64,000 nt of DNA from an uncultured Erysipelotrichaceae bacterium (lineage in GTDB: Bacteria > Bacillota_I > Bacilli_A > Erysipelotrichales > Erysipelotrichaceae): the NCBI GenBank assembly GCA_900315065.1, contig OMXQ01000005.1:27530-91529 (forward strand), in the 5' to 3' direction. Position numbers and translations under genes: made by a program. A model generated the notes under the pieces. It did not search any database, had not been told where the DNA came from, and saw only the letters and a list, made by a program, of their open reading frames with translations. Position 1 is the stretch's first letter. Each line of letters opens with the position of its first letter. Below, piece by piece: positions 61,685-64,000 of the stretch.

Positions 61685-62398
61685 ATGAATACAGTGAATG
61701 AGTTGAATATGCATGCATTTTATGAAGAAATGCCGCAGACACAGAATTATGATCTTTTTCTGCAGGAAAAATTAAGGGGCATTTATGAAAATTACCAGGG
61801 TTTTCATACCTTCTCTTTCCCGAAGGAAAGTGTTGAAAACTATGAAGAAATGAAGAAGTATCTACTGATGGAAGTACTGCCTCTGCACAGGTGTACAGAG
61901 CTTCCGCATAAGAAAATTCTGGATTTCGGACTGGTATTCCGCTTGGCAGGAAGAAAGGGAAATGAGAATCTTCTGATCAATCAGGATTTAGCCCGCATGT
62001 ATGGAAAATCAGGAGAGGAGCTTTATCAGGATGCCTGTCTTTCTTCGCCATTATTAAAACCTGTTTTTATGCATCCATTGCCGGAAGTATTGAAGATGCC
62101 GGATATGAGAAAAGATGTTTATGTCATTACCAATGAGGAAGCAGATCATGGAGCAGGAGTATTGTTTTATCCTGGTATGTTAGAGGAAGCAGCCTGCGTT
62201 ATGAAAGGAAATTATTTTGTGCTGCCTTCTTCCATTCATGAACTATTGCTGGTGAAGGAGAAACTTGGCAGAGGATTGAATCTTGAAATGATTGTACGGG
62301 ATATCAATCTCAAGGATGTACCGGCAGAGGAACAGTTGTCAGATCGTGTGTATTTCTATGATGCAGAAAATGAAAAACTGGATTTCTATTCAATTTAG
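61685..62398 (+). CDS. DUF5688-like hypothetical protein
   Basis: A 237-aa cytosolic protein preceded by GCAGGAGGTT. The C-terminal half reads YVITNEEADHGAGVLFYPGML, then FVLPSSIHELLLV, then MIVRDINLKDVPAEEQLSDRVYFYD. That pattern fits the DUF5688 family, common in gut Firmicutes and of unknown function. The N-terminal part is helical and variable. It is transcribed alone, and its stop is TAG. Confidence 0.7.
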   Translation: MNTVNELNMHAFYEEMPQTQNYDLFLQEKLRGIYENYQGFHTFSFPKESVENYEEMKKYLLMEVLPLHRCTELPHKKILDFGLVFRLAGRKGNENLLINQDLARMYGKSGEELYQDACLSSPLLKPVFMHPLPEVLKMPDMRKDVYVITNEEADHGAGVLFYPGMLEEAACVMKGNYFVLPSSIHELLLVKEKLGRGLNLEMIVRDINLKDVPAEEQLSDRVYFYDAENEKLDFYSI

Positions 62399-62493
62399 AA
62401 ATTCATCTGGTCTTATAAAATAATACCAGATTGGTTCTAATATTCTTCTCCTGGGATAAGTAACATATAGGCAAAGATAAGGGGGAAAATCCT

Positions 62494-63078
62494 ATGCAGA
62501 GAAGAAATTCGATTCAGAAAATTGCTCTGGTTGCCATATTAGCAGCTTTGAGCTATGTCACATTTACATTTATCCAGTTCAAGATTCCGCTGCCGGGAGG
62601 AGATGCAACGTCTGTTCATCTGGGCAATATGGTTCCGGTATTGGGTGCTTTGTTATTCAGCGGCATCTACGGGGGTCTTGGCGGAGCTATCGGCATGACC
62701 ATCGGTGATGTTCTGGATCCGGTCTATGTCATCTATGCGCCGAAAACGTTTATCCTGAAATTGTGCATCGGCCTGATTACCGGTTTTGTCGCAAAGAAGC
62801 TTGATCTCTATGGTGAAGAGGACGTATCAAAACTGAGAAAGAAGGCTGCCATTGCCGGCGCAAGCGGGCTTGTCTTCAATGCTGTGTTTGATCCGATTCT
62901 CGGGTATTTCTACAAGCTGCTGATTCTGGGCAAGCCGGCTGCTGAAATTACATTGACATGGAATGTTGCCTCCTGTGTCATCAATGCAGTTGTATCCCTG
63001 ATTGTTGCTGTACCGTTATTTATTGCCTTGAGACCGTCTTTGAAGAAATATAATTTTTCCAAGGCAGTCAAAGCCTGA
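62494..63078 (+). CDS. ECF transporter S component
   Basis: A 194-aa membrane protein with six hydrophobic segments and an N-terminal IQKIALVAILAALSYVTFTF, typical of the substrate-binding S component of group II energy-coupling-factor transporters. The segment GDATSVHLGNMVPVLGALLFSGIYGGLGG carries the region that contacts the shared EcfT. The vitamin or ion it carries cannot be named. The 95-bp leader contains a hairpin ATCTGGT/ACCAGAT (about 62404-62431), but I do not recognise a riboswitch. A strong terminator follows. Confidence 0.85.
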   Translation: MQRRNSIQKIALVAILAALSYVTFTFIQFKIPLPGGDATSVHLGNMVPVLGALLFSGIYGGLGGAIGMTIGDVLDPVYVIYAPKTFILKLCIGLITGFVAKKLDLYGEEDVSKLRKKAAIAGASGLVFNAVFDPILGYFYKLLILGKPAAEITLTWNVASCVINAVVSLIVAVPLFIALRPSLKKYNFSKAVKA

Positions 63079-63089
63079 ATCCAATAAGA

Positions 63090-63126
63090 CCGGAAGATCT
63101 GAAATTTCAGATTTCCCGGTTTTTTC
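63090..63126 (+). terminator. Terminator after the ECF S gene
   Basis: CCGG-AAGATCTGAAA pairs with TTTCAGATTT-CCGG and is followed by TTTTTT. Confidence 0.85.
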
Positions 63127-63207
63127 TGTTTGTGGAACTTTGGTTTCCAATATTGAATCTGCTGTTATCTTTGTTTATGATTATGAACGTATGAAAAAGG
63201 ATTCATT

Positions 63208-63330
63208 ATGATTATTCAGAAATCTGCAGAGGAAAAAGAAGAAAGAATAAAGAAGGAAGATCAGGAAAAATGGGAAATCATTTTTTCACGTTTATCTGAA
63301 ATTGAAAACAACATTCATTCTGAAGATTGA
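63208..63330 (+). CDS. Small charged ORF (40 aa)
   Basis: A short frame (MIIQKSAEEKEERIKKEDQ and on to NNIHSED) preceded by AAAAAGGATTC. It is highly charged and helical. It lies between a terminator and the histidine phosphatase frame. I do not recognise it, and at this length it may be spurious, but spacing and start context make translation possible. Confidence 0.4.
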   Translation: MIIQKSAEEKEERIKKEDQEKWEIIFSRLSEIENNIHSED

Positions 63331-63435
63331 ATCTGGTCTGCTTCAATCATGAAGAGGATTCCTGATGTGGAATCTTTTCTCTTGTGGACAAGTTTTTATC
63401 CAGAAGCGAAAATAAGGTCAGAAACGGACAAAGAT

Positions 63436-63918
63436 ATGATTACTTTTTATTATGTAAGACATGGGGAAACTCTTTTCAATCAGCTGAATCGCATGCAGGG
63501 GGCCTGTGACAGTCCTTTGACAATAAAAGGCATAGCCCAGGCAGAAGAAACTGCTTCTGTCCTGCAGAAAGTTCCTTTTGATCAATGTTATTGCAGTTCA
63601 TCAGGACGAGCCAGACAAGCAGCTGAAATCATCTGCAGACCGCATGGAATCAGGCCGGTTCCGGATGATGCTTTGCGGGAGTTTGACTTCGGAGATTATG
63701 ACGGGGAAAACATTTCCACTTTCAAAGATCTGATCAATGCTCATCATGTGAGCGATGACTGGACAGATGTTCATGGCGAAAACATTACTCTTTTTGCAAA
63801 AAGAACAAGGCCTTTCTTTACAAAAGCTGCAGAAAAGGCAGAAGAAGGAAATACGATCCTGATTGTTTCCCACGGCAGTTTTTTCATGCATCTGCTGGAT
63901 ACTGCTAAGACTTTATGA
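63436..63918 (+). pseudogene. Histidine phosphatase family protein, probably C-terminally truncated
   Basis: A 160-aa frame from ATG 63436 (MITFYYVRHGETLFNQLNRMQG), with the RHGE phosphohistidine motif, SSSGRARQAAEII, REFDFGDYDGE and a second His in VSHGSFFMHLL. Phosphoglycerate-mutase-like proteins normally go on for about 40 more residues after this last motif, but the frame stops at LLDTAKTL. The sequence after it contains a repeated TGATTTTGTCA word, so an insertion may have cut the gene. An upstream start at 63349 is possible but has no ribosome-binding site. Confidence 0.65.
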
Positions 63919-64000
63919 TTTTGTCACCCTATCTGACTTTTTGATTTTGTCATGTTGGACAAGTCAATAAATATATTCCTATGATGTAATCAGGAGGAAC
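63916..64000 (+). mobile_element. Possible insertion-sequence end at the right edge
   Basis: TGATTTTGTCA occurs at 63916-63926 and again at 63942-63952, starting exactly where the histidine phosphatase frame breaks off. A ribosome-binding-site-like AGGAGG lies in the last bases of the window, so a gene probably starts just beyond. Repeated words at the terminus followed by a transposase gene are typical of IS21-like elements. The window ends before this can be tested. Confidence 0.35.

Noticed and set aside
62399..62493. Riboswitch in the leader of the ECF S gene
   Set aside because: Only one short hairpin is visible and the 95-nt leader shows none of the conserved cores I know for thiamine, cobalamin, FMN or other vitamin riboswitches.

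Overview
The window looks like chromosome of a low-to-moderate GC Bacillota, most likely a gut Erysipelotrichia-type bacterium. This rests on Gram-positive style genes (HrcA/CIRCE control of ftsH, sortase-type surface proteins, M15 peptidase, SipS-like signal peptidase) and a host-glucuronide utilisation locus. The lineage is an inference from gene content, not a database match. No rRNA or tRNA genes were seen.

Region 1 (about 1-10,620) is an integrated mobilizable element. A truncated XRE-type regulator lies on its left. The element carries a minus-strand operon of a 997-aa double-psi-barrel polymerase and a 280-aa partner, then a plus-strand operon of Cys-rich VLP protein, ParM, ParR, MobC, MOBP relaxase, ParB and a small protein, and finally a large serine recombinase. 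The polymerase resembles cellular (RNAi-type) RNA-dependent RNA polymerases: it has a DYDGD catalytic motif, a QIR..xKG element and an RSPHIARNEE segment. A 67-bp composite palindrome sits between the two operons and an oriT-like set of hairpins lies before mobC.

Region 2 (10.8-29.4 kb) is mostly housekeeping: acetyltransferase, HAD phosphatase, phasin-like protein plus UbiB kinase, 2-hydroxyacid dehydrogenase, a broken beta-lactamase-like gene, CapA-like protein, Lgt, RpiB, an old-yellow-enzyme/CoA-transferase pair, FtsH with a CIRCE operator, a cytidylate-kinase-like protein, an aldo/keto reductase and a VanY-like peptidase. Between the HAD and phasin genes is a striking non-coding locus (12,494-12,998): a near-consensus promoter, eleven tandem hairpins of about 39-nt period whose stems differ in sequence but stay paired, a shared GATATATA-like linker, and an intrinsic terminator. 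This is a strong candidate for an undescribed structured RNA.

Region 3 (29.5-38.4 kb) is a ten-gene minus-strand operon for a reduced type IV pilus/pseudopilus system (signal peptidase, degenerate GGDEF protein, membrane Ig protein, transglutaminase lipoprotein, PilC, four pilin-like proteins, PilT). It is divergent from a SARP/BTAD-type regulator and two small proteins that share a domain.

Region 4 (38.4-51.4 kb) encodes a repeat-rich surface protein and a giant adhesin of Spy0128/FctA-like repeats. The adhesin is split by a 10-nt length difference between two near-identical repeat blocks.

Region 5 (51.6-63.9 kb) holds a tat operon headed by an HxlR gene with an amber codon at the conserved GGKW tryptophan. 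It is followed by a glucuronide locus (uxuB, uxuA, two AraC regulators, a lone PTS EIIC, beta-glucuronidase), a DUF5688-like protein, an ECF S component, a 40-aa ORF and a C-terminally truncated histidine phosphatase. The last sequence before the right edge may be the end of an insertion sequence.
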